Source: Boswellia sacra
Lineage: Eukaryota; Streptophyta; Magnoliopsida; Sapindales; Burseraceae
DNA: 64,000 bases
NCBI GenBank assembly: GCA_013180625.2
Contig: SNVD02008113.1
Coordinates: 1-64,000, forward strand
Direction of reading: 5' to 3'
The position numbers were made by a program, and so were the translations under genes. Of this stretch, positions 10,568-25,000 are shown one piece after another; position 1 is the first letter of the stretch; each line of letters begins with the position of its first letter. The notes below the pieces were generated by a model. The model made no database searches and was not told the DNA's origin. It worked only from the letters and a program-made list of their open reading frames with translations.

Positions 10568-13500
10568 GGCATTAATTATTACCCAATTATCATCATATAA
10601 TATTTTGTCTATGAAATTAGACTTGATGCCGAGTATTTTTAAAGATAGAAATATAGAATAGACCAAATGCTACCATACCGTACTCAGATTGGGTTTGGTA
10701 AATCAAGTTTGTTGGATTTCTAAATTTTTGTTTTCTATCTATACTAATAAAAAAAAGGGGTAAGTTATAAAGCTCACAAGCAGACAATCCACAAAATCAA
10801 CATCGTCAAATTACTAACTGTAGTGGTGTTGAAAGAAGTACAAGAAAAGTGAGATGGTTGGATTGTAGATCAATAACAGCATTAGTGGTCCAATAAGGGG
10901 CAATGGTCGGGACCTAATGATAATGCACTTGTCGTTGGGTTGTTGGAGAGGGTGCGAAGAAATGGGATTAGAGAGCAGGGATTAGTTTTCAATTCAAATT
11001 GGTGATAAGGTTTAGCATCAAGGAAATATATGAATTTATATCATCTAAGGTAAATTTAAGTCTATGGTACTAGAACAATAACTAATAAGACGGTTACACA
11101 CAAGTATAACATATAATCAAGTCAGGTCTAATAGGGTTTTAATATATACACCTGATCAAGGCACAGAAATGATCAAGTTTACATATTTAGACCCCACGTC
11201 AAGTCTCTTTGTGAGAGTACCCAATCACCACTCTGATCAAGTTAGAAAAATATGACCATTGTTACGTATGGTGATTAAATTCATGGGTTACTCTTTTTAT
11301 AAATGGAATAAGTCTGATATTAAATTAATTCATGAGTGTTGTTATTCTAATCCCATCAAATCTCTTTTCAAGCCCAATTTCTTTTGTATTTTTCATGGAG
11401 ACATAATTACTAAAAAGGACCTTGTTTTATTTAAGTTCACCAGCATCTTGCTGCAAATATTGCAGCTATCGTACCCAGAAAGCCGAAGACCAATTTTGTC
11501 TCTCAAAAATTTAACCATTGAAACCTTGGTTATTAACGCTCAAACACCTAAAAAGAAAATATTTAAATAAACAAAAAAAAATAGAGAACAAGAATAGTAA
11601 TAACAATAATAATTAAAAAAAACCATATTCTTGAGAGTTTAAAAAAAAAAAAAAAAACATAGACAAATGCATAGCTTTGCCAGGAAAAATAATATTATAA
11701 CCGATAGTAATCCTAGCTTGATTGAGTTAAGGCTTGTCTTTGAATATCATATAATTAATCACTCACGTCATGTCTGCATCATATAGATCAAGGTAAGACC
11801 ATTTTTTTTTTCAAATTGTGAAATTAGTTTTTCAATTAAAAAATATATAAATAAGCAAACATCAACGAGTGATGAGAAACTGCAAATGATTTTTTTTTCT
11901 AAAAAAAAAAGAGAGAGAAAAACCAATTGTAAGACATAAAAAGGGTATTTTAGGAAGTATATAAACTATATTTGTTAACATTTAATTTTTAATAATTTTT
12001 TCTAAAATAGGGCTTAAAAAGAGATATGAGATTTACATAGAACAGTTTTAATTAATAGGCTTAACTTGAGTCTAATTTGAAAGTCTAGACTGCACATGTC
12101 AGAGTTTGGTTTGGGTCTTAATTTCTTTCATAGTTTGGGTGCGAATCTAAGTGGACCCATATACTAGATTTAGCTCTTGCCATCCCTATTCCCTGTCATC
12201 AGTCAGCATTAAAGATTCTTATTCCTGATCAATAACTCTTGCCTACTGTCCCTAATTTGAAAATAATTTGTTCTTTCATCTCTTCTCTTACCATCAATTA
12301 TATTCTTTTTTGATGAATTTATTTATCCTAGTGAAATTCATTGTGCATGATGGCTTTGCCTTTTATTGAAGGGCTTTAAGGTTTTGATTGATAGTGAAAA
12401 TGAGATTGGTTAAGAGGATAAGCAAGACTCAGTGTCTCACCCTAGATTTTAAGAAAGATGAGAGGTAAATGAAAGAAAAATTAGGCAGACAATTCTGGAT
12501 AACACTCTATTCATAATTTAATTGGAACATAGCCGCATTTAGAACTTACAAAAATAAAGGGGTTTTTCACTTAATAAGGAGTAAAAGAAAATTACTTCAA
12601 CGATATGTTCTGATGTACATAATTGCAAATTACCTAATGGATATTTAATTACTTCAATTATTAACCAAAAATATTATTAAAAAAATGAAATGGGTATGTA
12701 GAGGAAAATTTGAAGTGCAAATAAAAAAATTTTCGTCATGTTTGTTTGTTTGCTAGTAATCTTTGAAACTTAGAGTTATAGTTTTTAAATTATAATTGCT
12801 AAATTTATGATTAGAAACTGGAGTTCATGTAAGTTTGTTTATGAATAGCTCTTCTTTATAAATGATGTGCATTGTTAGGATCTCCAAATAATATAATGGG
12901 AAAAATTCAAATATTGATCCAAATTGAAGGGGTTGGTTGAAATATAACCCATCCTATAAATTTTGATACAATAACCTTTTTCTTGAGAAATCACCTCATT
13001 ATCCTTTTTTATTAAATAAAAGCAACAGTCAAATCATACGAGACTCGACAAATGACAACGAGTGTGTTTTCGGTTACATAAAACCTCACACATGACAACC
13101 CTTCAATTGTATTTGTCAGAGTCCGACTCTCTTCATCTTCAACCTCTCTATCGAACAAAAACCGCTGTACAGTCAATCCCATTTTTTATGATTCACATGG
13201 TCTAAGTGAAAAGTATTCAAATTAGAAATTAGAAAACGAAATGAAAGCTAAAGAAAGTTTTTGTCCCAAATCGAGTTTGATTAGAGTTCCTTGTCTGTGT
13301 ATGTCTGTTCCTCAACAAAATTCAAAAACCTAAAAAAAAAAAAACCTTCCACTTTTCATCCTAATTTCCCAACCAAAACCTGTGAATCTTTGATTTTCTG
13401 AACTGGGTTTTGTTGTGTTTGGTCGGATTTCACAAGAAAGTAGATCAAAATTTGAGCTTGATTTTGTTTGCTTAAAGGGTTGTTGGATTTTGTTGACAAT

Positions 13501-15025
13501 GGCAAGCAGAACGGAAGAAGAGAGGAATGAGAAGATTATACGCTGAGGCTTTCTTTGCCAAAAGAGATCAGCGTCGAGCATTGATGTTTTACCCGCAGGG
13601 GGGCCCGCATGAAGCTCCCTCCCAATCCACGTTTTGCAATAGCTTGTGACTACATATATATCTATTGCCTTTTCTTTCCGAAATTTTGTTTCATATTGTA
13701 TAGTTTTTCTTTTTTGGGTGTTTGTAAATGGTAAGGTTGCTGCTTGAGATCAGGATCTTGGGTATTGCGAATGTAGAGAGATGATGATCAGAGCGGCGTT
13801 CCAAATGTTTTGACACGAAAGAGATAAGAGCCTGATGTGTGGTGGATAGAAGGGCGGAAATAATTAAGGGAATGAAGATAATTTCTCAGACAGGGAGTTC
13901 ACCGTATCAAAATTTGTAGTGAATGGATTATATTTAAGAAGACCTTTTAATTTGGGTCAAAATTGTCAATTTTCCTAATATAATCCGCCAAGGGAGAGAT
14001 TAGGTTGCTCAATCTTCTAAGCCCAGTTCACTAAGGTTAAGTGACGGCCTACTTGGACTGTCCAAGTATTGGACAGGTTTCATATTAATTGGTCACACAT
14101 AGACCCAAAACTGTTTACACCTTACCTTATTTAAATGAATAGCAAACGGGCCTCACACTGGGTTTGTCTCAATCCAAATGAAGAATCCTCACAATGCATT
14201 GTCCTAGCTTTGCAAGATTATGTTAGAAAATACTATAAAGGCTAAAATTAATAAAAATGTAAAGACGCACTGCACCTCTGTGTGGTCAGCTATTTGTGTT
14301 TGGGTTATTATCCCCTACCTTTTAGTTTTATTTCATCAATATGAACCGTTTACATTTTTTTCATAAATTTAGCCCCTATGTTTTACAAAAGTCATCACAG
14401 ACATCCATTCTGTTAAATTTATCGTTAGATAACGTCATTTTTCATTCCAAATATCGTGCAATTACTTAAATGCCATTAAAAAAATTCTTAAATTAAATAA
14501 TTTCAATTAAAAATTAAATAAAAAATTTCAAAATAACCCCAAAACGAATGAAACTGTCAAGACCACCCCTAAAAAAAATATCCAATCACTACCACCACAA
14601 ACCTAAAATCCAAGCTCACACCCCAACTTCAACATCCTGCAAGCCAACAAGCCAGTAACCCATAAACAAACACCATCACCTCAAGAACTCAGTCACCAAC
14701 ACCAACAACGGAAGAACAAAAACAACCCATTAATCAAAATAAATAAAATCATAAAGAAATTAAGACCCATTTCATAAAAAAACAATGTTTAAATTAGAGA
14801 GAGAAAGGTGGTGTGATTGTTGGGTTAGAGAGAGAAAGGTGGAGGAGGAGGATGATGAAGAAATTGATTTTTGGTTGTGATATGAGGAGGGAGAATGGTT
14901 CACGATTGGTGAGGGAAGGAGAAAAAAATGGATTGTAGAAGAAGAAGAAGATGGCAGATCGTGTTTTGTAGTGTACTTACAGAAAACCAAATGTTTTATT
15001 TTTGCTTTGTTCATTCAATGTACAA
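10568..15025. other. Long AT-rich intergenic region; no gene recognised
   Basis: Short open frames occur (11259-11570 plus, 13330-13581 minus, 14772-15014 minus), but none shows a recognisable domain or a convincing coding pattern. The segment 14770-14960 is purine-rich GAGA/GGAGGA sequence, and 14570-14760 is CA-rich. Confidence 0.5.
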
Positions 15026-15027
15026 AA

Positions 15028-15100
15028 GTTAGTTTGGCCGAGTGGTTAAGGGCATGTTGGAGCATAGGTCGTGGGTTCAAATTGTCATGCTGCCAGCTTC
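15028..15100 (+). repeat. tRNA-derived SINE-like unit 1
   Basis: It contains a good RNA polymerase III A box (TGGCCGAGTGG) and, about 40 bases later, a degenerate B box (GGGTTCAAATT), in the spacing of a tRNA-Ser/Leu-like molecule. The acceptor stem does not pair, so it is not a functional tRNA. It is followed by an ATT-repeat tail (AATATTATTATTATG), as in SINEs. Confidence 0.6.
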
Positions 15101-15152
15101 CAATTGCTTTTGAGTTTAATATTATTATTATGTTGTTAGTTCAATATCTAAA

Positions 15153-15232
15153 AGTTAGCTTGGTCGGGTGGTTGAGGGCAGATTGGAGTATAAGAAGTCT
15201 TGGGTTCAAATCCTTATGTCACCAGCTTCATA
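15153..15232 (+). repeat. tRNA-derived SINE-like unit 2
   Basis: A second copy of the same sequence 125 bases downstream, with A box TGGTCGGGTGG and a better B box GGTTCAAATCC. Both units are preceded by near-identical sequence (CAATGTACAAAAGTTAG and CAATATCTAAAAGTTAG), giving a dimeric arrangement. It is followed by a duplicated block containing ACTACATTAGGTTAAGTTAA (15235-15280). Confidence 0.6.
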
Positions 15233-15283
15233 CTATATTAGGTTAAGTTAACAACTTCATACTACATTAGGTTAAGTTAACAG

Positions 15284-15540
15284 AAAAAATCCAAACGGTC
15301 TATATTGATGAAATAAACCCAAAAAATTTATGAAAAAATCCAAACGGTCTATATTGATGAAATAAACCCAAAAAATTTATGAAAAAATCCAAACGGTCTA
15401 TATTGATGAAATAAACCAAAAGGTACAGTCTATATTGATGAAATAAAACCCAAAAATTTATGAAAAAATCCAGATGAAATAAAACCAAAAAATTTATGGA
15501 AAAATCCAAACGGTCTATATTGATGAAATAAACAAAAAGG
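15284..15540. repeat. 49-bp tandem repeat, about 5 units
   Basis: The marker CCAAACGGTC recurs at 15291, 15340 and 15389, exactly 49 bases apart, each followed by TATATTGATGAAATAAA. The later units (15425-15540) are rearranged or shortened. The open frames across it on the minus strand simply read the repeat. Confidence 0.85.
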
Positions 15541-16429
15541 TAGGGGAGGTCCATGACAATAACCCATTTGTGTTTCCCATTCAGCCTCAAGTTGTCTTTC
15601 CTTCAGCTGCAAGTAGTAGAGTTTTATTTTGAAAAGAACACAAATTAGGCTTAATAGAAAATCGGATGCAAACACATATCCTCCAAAGTGAACTAAGATA
15701 AAATGTTAATTGTCCTAAACTAACTAGGATAGTGTCCAATAATGAGTTCCTATGAAAATAGGATTCTCCCAAGTTATCTTAATACTATTGAGATTCTCCT
15801 AATTAAAAGTTGTTATATATTAGGCAAGAAAGTGAAGAGGAATATTAATCACATTAGGAATCAAATTAAACCAAACTTTTCATCATAAGATGCCAAAACA
15901 AATTGGTCACATTTACATTTTTTCTTTTTGTAACCGAGGTGTCCGGGCCAGTTTACGCGCACCACAACTAATTCTTGGGGGAGACTAGCACGACCACAAC
16001 CCACTGTCACGATCTTCCACTTACCTCATGGGGAAAGGCCATTGTGAAGAGTCAAATGGTCATATGTACATTGTATGTATGTAAACACAACAAATAGATA
16101 TAATAGTCTTAATTAGATTAAGAATGGGCTTAGTTATTTATTTGGTTTAGTAGAATTGATTTTTATGGTCTAAGAGTCTAGTATATAATTAGTTTTTATA
16201 ATTTGTCAATTTTAATTAAAAAGAAATTAAAAAAATAGTTAAGAAGTTATGAGTTGAGAAATGATGATTTTTTTCTTCTAGTTATTTTATTGTATTTTAG
16301 TGTTGTCTTGACCTGGACTGAAAAAGTTTTGTTTTCCTATAAATTAGAAGAGTTATTTTTCTGCAAAAGTGTTGTTAAAGCAATGTCATATCCAATAAAA
16401 ATATGTATGAATCTATTAACTTACAAAGA
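15541..16429. other. Intergenic; nothing recognised
   Basis: AT-rich sequence with one GC-richer block at 15935-16040 (GTGTCCGGGCCAG, then CTTGGGGGAGACTAGCACG) that looks like part of a dispersed repeat. I could not assign it. Confidence 0.4.
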
Positions 16430-17450
16430 TTAAGAGATCTTCTGCCTCCATCACAAAACCAATTGTTTCTTTGGCCAATTATAATTTCTAAGACCAACAC
16501 CAATGCTAAAAACATCATGATTTAACAGAGAAGTGCCCATGCTTTACTTGCTCTAGAGCCATATACTCACCCAATAACAGATTGCAAATTGATTCAGTTG
16601 CAACGAAACCATCCTATGTATTCGCTATAATAAAATTAATTATGCAGAATAAAGTTACTCTATGTTGTTTCATTGATATGCCAATTCATTGTGATTTTTT
16701 TTCTTTTTTCTTTAAAAAAGAAAGTAGAAGATGGAATTTAAGAAAATAAATGGTTTTGTTGAGATAATTGACCATTTAGTCATTCTGAATATTGTATAAA
16801 TGTCTTAAGATCAGCATTAATTTTTTAATTGAAAAAATGCAGCTCAAAACATCTAAATGACTTGTAGTAGATGCATTAGTATATTATTATAGGAGAGGGA
16901 AAAAAATTGGATCTTATATACTAACCAGGTTCCCACAACTCTACTAGTATAGTCTTGTGTTTGATCCATTTCAAAGTCTTGCTATTACAACGTGTGAAAT
17001 TTTTGCATTCATATTTGCATCTAAAAAGATGTTACTAGCTTTAAGATAATGATGAATTATCGGTATTCTATAATCTTCATGAAGATAAAAAGATCCTGCA
17101 AGCTATGTTTCCTATAATTTGGTAATTTTTTCCCAATCTTATGCTATACGCTTGACGGATCTATAAATTCACGAAAACAATTGAATATAACAACTAAACT
17201 TACTAAAAATAAATACATAAAATAGACTTCCAGGCTTTCACATTTCGTAATAGCATAGGCAACAAAAAAATTAACATCTCGCATTAATACGAATGTTCTT
17301 TCAAACAAAAGCTAAATATTTAAAAAAAAAAAAAAAAGGGATTGCAACCGTACCAAATAGGAAGTTATCTAAGCTTGAATTAAGCAAAAATGCATAGATG
17401 AGAAGTTTTTCATTTCCTTGGCCCATAGCACAACAGAGCCGAGCATGCCA
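16430..17450 (-). pseudogene. Degenerate CRK kinase exons 4-6
   Basis: Three blocks match the exons of the intact CRK to the right, in the same order and strand. 16440-16560 matches exon 6 (kinase subdomains VIII-IX). 16920-17150 matches exon 5 (catalytic loop and activation segment). 17335-17450 matches the end of exon 4. The matches carry many substitutions and small indels, and no frame stays open. It is the remnant of an older tandem copy whose extracellular exons are gone. Two more fragments of the same relic lie at 31709-32040 and 37843-38284. Confidence 0.8.
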
Positions 17451-17732
17451 AAAATGAATCAGGTGTCAGATCAATCATCATGCAAATCCATGCCTTTATC
17501 TGTCAATTATGTGTCCATCACTTGATTTAGTATTTGTCATTCAAGATAAATAAGACTTAAATCTGATTTACAGCCTTTATAGACTTTCTTTTATATTATA
17601 CATGTAAATTGGACAAGTTCATGCATATGAGAGTCCTAAGTATTGTAAAGTCGATAAAACTCAGACCAAGGACAAACATGCTTAAAGACAGCTTTCTTCT
17701 TAAAAAAATCATCGTGGTTCTAGCTCGGTGAC

Positions 17733-20705
<2,973 letters not shown>

Positions 20706-21517
20706 CTCTTGTTGGCTCCCTAGCTATCCTGATTGAATGTTTTCAGGAAGAAGAAAGCGAAACCTTACAATATCCCTGCTTCCTTTTTGTTAATTCAAAG
20801 CGTCAGGAATACCTTTTCGAAAAGAATTAGGATCTTTCTTGATCCACCTTCAGGAGATACGCATGCTACCGCAAAAGTTGAAGGTCACGCACTGAAATGG
20901 CCAGGAGACTTTCCGATATTGTGAAATGAGATTAATTCTGGGTAAACTTCTTATTACTTCCTCTTTCAAAAGTGAATGCATAGTGTTGTTGGTCTCATCG
21001 CGAACCATTATCAGGATTGAAGGTTTGGTATTATGTTTAATCTTCTTTCTTACCCTTTTTTTCCGGTGGACAAAGTGGACCACTACTCCAATGACTTGAG
21101 AGAGTTTTGGTCCATCCCCTACACCACGTGGTCATGCAGCAAGCCAACAGGATGCCATCAGTTTGTTGTACGACGTCAGCAATGCACGAATATTTCTAAT
21201 ACTCTCCATTGACTAATAATATATTCCAAACTAGCTGTTAGTAGTCTTGTAATTAATCAATCGATAGAGGAAGGGCGACAAGTTGAGGGGTCCGTGACAG
21301 GACAAACTATGACCCTTCTTTAGAATAAGCAAAGCAAAAGGACGAAAGGAAATGTGAACCGCGTGTTCCATCACTCAAGCAAATTATTCAACATGAACTT
21401 CAATTATTTATTCCACTGTTGACCCTTCCACCACCTGGCCGCTTTAAAGCTCCCTTATCAAAACTTCAGTGAATCACAACTGCCCATGGCCCGCGCGACC
21501 CCAAAGTAAGCTAGAGC
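20706..21517 (-). promoter_or_regulatory. Upstream region of CRK copy 1
   Basis: This 0.8 kb is conserved upstream of both CRK copies (compare 35730-36534). It contains a palindromic G-box CACGTG at 21125-21130, kept in copy 2 at 36146-36151. It also has a W-box core TTGACC at 21419-21424, which falls in a small deletion in copy 2. The motifs are seen; their use is inferred. Confidence 0.4.
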
Positions 21518-21521
21518 AATA
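21518..21521. other. Target-site duplication (left) of the chromovirus
   Basis: AATA here and at 27221-27224 flank the element. The paralogous empty site at 36531-36540 reads GAGCAATAGG with a single AATA, confirming the insertion point. The base before the left copy is C and the base before the right copy is the LTR's final A, so a 5-bp duplication with one change is also possible. Confidence 0.75.
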
Positions 21522-22039
21522 TATCCCGAGTTTAGAGTTTTGTGCAGCTGCTCGTGCGACACTTAGACAACTTAAACCTGAAAATTGCTAAGTAGACCTT
21601 GTAATTTGCTTCTCGCTCAAGGAGAAGTTAGGACCGTTGAGCTCGAACAGCTTTAGAAGCTAGAAGAAGAATGGAACTTAGAGACAAGTATTGCTAATGC
21701 AAATGAGCTTTATATTACACAAGAGAACTCTTACAATGCTTTGTGTTGTAATTGCTTGTGTCTTACAAATAAGCCATGGAGGGGTATTTATACTAATCCA
21801 CCTCCCAAATGAATGGCTAGGATTTATTACATCCAAGGGCCACAAATGAGTCCTACCTAATTTAGGTGTGGTAGGTGAACTACCATTGACATTATATATT
21901 TACATGTGCTAGTTGTACATATTTGACTTGCTTAGAGTTTCTAGAAAATGGGCTTGGATTGCATGTCTTCTAGAAATCGGGTCAAGCCTTTGTGCACATT
22001 TTGGGCCACTCTAGCAAGCAAATTGGGCGGGCTGTGACA
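21522..22039 (-). repeat. 3' LTR of the chromovirus
   Basis: It matches 26701-27220 along its whole length with scattered substitutions. On the minus strand it begins TGTCACAGCCCGCCC. Its other end is mutated (TATCCCGAG on the plus strand where the partner has TGTCACGAG). Confidence 0.9.
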
Positions 22040-22051
22040 TCCTCCCCCACC
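22040..22051 (-). other. Polypurine tract
   Basis: Read on the minus strand, GGTGGGGGAGGA lies immediately before the 3' LTR, the position of the plus-strand primer. It directly follows the polyprotein stop codon. Confidence 0.85.
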
Positions 22052-25000
22052 TATTTCCGCGACGACCTCGGCGCGCTCTCGTCCTTGTAGCGTTGGATGT
22101 GCTCGCCAAATTGCCACAAGAGATCTTCGCGTTCCCAACTTGCCTTACTGTCCGGAAGATTTTTCCACTTCACCAAGTATTCGGTGTATGGTGGAACTCC
22201 TCTTCTTCGAATCACTCGATCCGCAAGGATGTATTCCATGTCCTTATCGAATGAGGTGACGACGGCTGTGGGTGCTCGTTTGGACTCGCTTCGACTTGGA
22301 TCCTCCTTGTCCTCATGATAGGGCTTGAGGAAGCTCACATGAAAGACCGGATGGATCTTGAGGTTAGGGGGTAAGCGTACCTTGTAAGAGACTTCGCCCA
22401 CTCGTTTGATAATTGGGAATGGACCCTCGTATTTTCGAAACAATCCCTTGTGCACTTTACGAAGTGATTTGAATTTGTTGGGGTAGGAGCTTGACGAGTA
22501 CCAAGTCCCCCTCTTGAAATGTGGGGTTCCGTCTCTTTATATCCGCCCACTTCTTCATCTTTTTGGCGGCCTTGTCTAAGCATGCTCTTGTGATGTCGGC
22601 TTGTTCATGCCACTGCTTTGCAAGCTTGTAGGCCGCTGGGCTCTTTCCTCCATATGTCGAGGCTATGGCATGTGGAGTCATTGGTTGTTGTCCCGTCACA
22701 ATCTCGAAGGGACTCTTGCATGTTGCCTCACTCCTTTGGAGGTTATAAGAGAATTGGGCAACATCAAGCAACTTTGCCCAATCATGTTGGTGAGCGCTCA
22801 CGTAATGCCTCAAGTATAGCTCAAGCAAGGCATTTATGCGCTCGGTTTGTCCATCGGTTTGGGGATGAAAGCTTGTAGAAAAGCTTAAGTCGGTCCCCAA
22901 CAATTTAAAGAGTTCTCCCCAAAATCGACCGGTGAAGCGAGGGTCACGATCACTTACAATATTTTGTGGAACTCCCCATAGCTTCATGATGTGCTTAAGA
23001 AATGCTCGAGCGGCTTCGTCCGCAGTGCAATCCGTAGAGACGGGTATGAAGGTGGCATATTTGCTAAAGCGATCGACTACCACCATGATGCTCCCGTACC
23101 CTTTGGATTTTGGCAAGGCCACAATGAAGTCCATCGACACACTTTGCCATGGCCTTTCCACAATTCGTAGGGGTTCTAGCAAACCCGCTAGACGTTGGTT
23201 CTCAACCTTGTCTTGTTGGCACACAAGACAATTCCTCACGTAGCCTTCCACATCTTCCCGCATTTGGGGCCAATAATAGGAATCTTGCACAAATGCAAGG
23301 GTTCGTGCCATACCTGGGTGACCAGCCCACTTGGAATCATGGCACTCCTTGATGATTTCCTTTCGCAAGTTCCCATGTCTTGGCACAAACAAGCGATTCC
23401 CGGTTGTAAGGAGTAGGCCTTCATCAAGCCAAAAGCGTCGTGTCTTCCCTTCACTTGCCAACTTCAAGAGATTCTTGGCTAAGGGATCGTACTCTAGGCC
23501 TTGTTTGATGCGGTCAATGAGCACACTTTGTGGGCGACTTGCACTTAGGGTGGCAAGTTCCGCCTTGCGACTTAGGGCATCGGCCACAACATTTGCCTTG
23601 CCCGCTTTATACTCGAGCCTATAATCGAACTCGGCCAAGAAATCTTACCATCTTGCTTGCTTGGGGTTGAGCTTCTTTTGAGTTTGGAAGTAGCTTGTTG
23701 CCACGTTGTCGGTTTTGATGATAAAGTGGGAACCAAGCAAGTAATGTCGCCAAACCCGTAGGCAATGGATGATGGCTGTCATCTCCTTTTCTTGGACCGT
23801 ATATCGCCGCTTCGTATCATTGAGCTTGCGGCTCTCATATGCAATAGGGTGCCCTTCTTGCATGAGAACTCCCCCTATGACAAAGTCTGAGGCGTCCGTG
23901 TGTAATTCAAAGGGCTTGGTGTGGTCAGGTAGCACCAATACTAGTTCTTCACATATGGTCTTCTTTAGTTCTTCGAAGGCATGTTGGCACTTTTCGGACC
24001 AGTGCAATGTGCGGTTCTTCTTTAGAAGATCCGTGAGTGGGGCGGCCTTGGCTGAGTAGCCCATGATAAACCGCCGATAATAGTTAACTAACCCAAGAAA
24101 AGATCGTAGCTCCGGTACCTTGGTTGAAGGCTCCCACTCTTGTATGGCCTTCACCTTTGCTTTGTCCATCATGAGCTTTCCATCTCGTATCCGGTGGCCA
24201 AGGAACTCTACCTCTCGTTGGGCAAAAGAACATTTCTCCTTCTTGACATAGAGTTCGTTGTCACGTAGCACTTGGAAGACTTGTTAGAGGTGTTGCACAT
24301 GCTCTTCGAGAGTAGTGCTATAGACCACAATATCATCCAAGTATACTACCACAAACCGATCGAGATATGGATGGAATAACTTATTCATGAGGGTGCAAAA
24401 TGTGGCAGGTGCATTGGTGAGACCAAATGGCATGACTATAAATTCATAAGCACCATACCTTGCTACACATGCGGTCTTTGGCTCGTCGCCTTTGGCAATG
24501 CGTACTTGGTAGTACCCCGATCTCAAGTCAAGCTTTGTGAAGTATCGAGCCTTCCCAAGTTGATCGAACAACTCCGCAATGAGTGGAATCGGGTACTTGT
24601 TCTTGATGGTGATTTTGTTAAGTGCCCGATAGTCGATACACATGCGGAGGGATCCATCCTTCTTCTTTTGGAAGAGGACCGGTGCACCGTATGGAGCTTT
24701 GGAGGGTTGGATGTAACCCGTATTAAGTAAATCTTAGAGTTGCTTCTTCAACTCCCCAAGTTCGGGTGGCCCCATGCGGTAAGGCGCCATGGCTGGAGGT
24801 TTTGCACTGGGCTCCAACTCGATCTCATGATCCACTTCCTGTCGTGGAGGCAACCTTTTTGGAAGTTCTCGGGGCATGACATCCTTGTATTTCTCAAGGA
24901 TGGCTTGGATTTGCCTTGGCGTTGGGTCCTTGGCAATGGCAACGTCCTCTCCATCGTTTAGTTCTCGAACAGTGGCAAGGAAACTTGGATCCTTCTTCAT

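Noticed and set aside
15026..15100. A functional tRNA-Ser or tRNA-Leu gene
   Set aside because: A and B boxes are present, but acceptor and anticodon stems do not pair properly and the B box is degenerate; better explained as a SINE-like derivative.
15300..15772. Minus-strand frames with repeated Phe-Ile-Asn patterns
   Set aside because: They translate the 49-bp tandem repeat; no gene.
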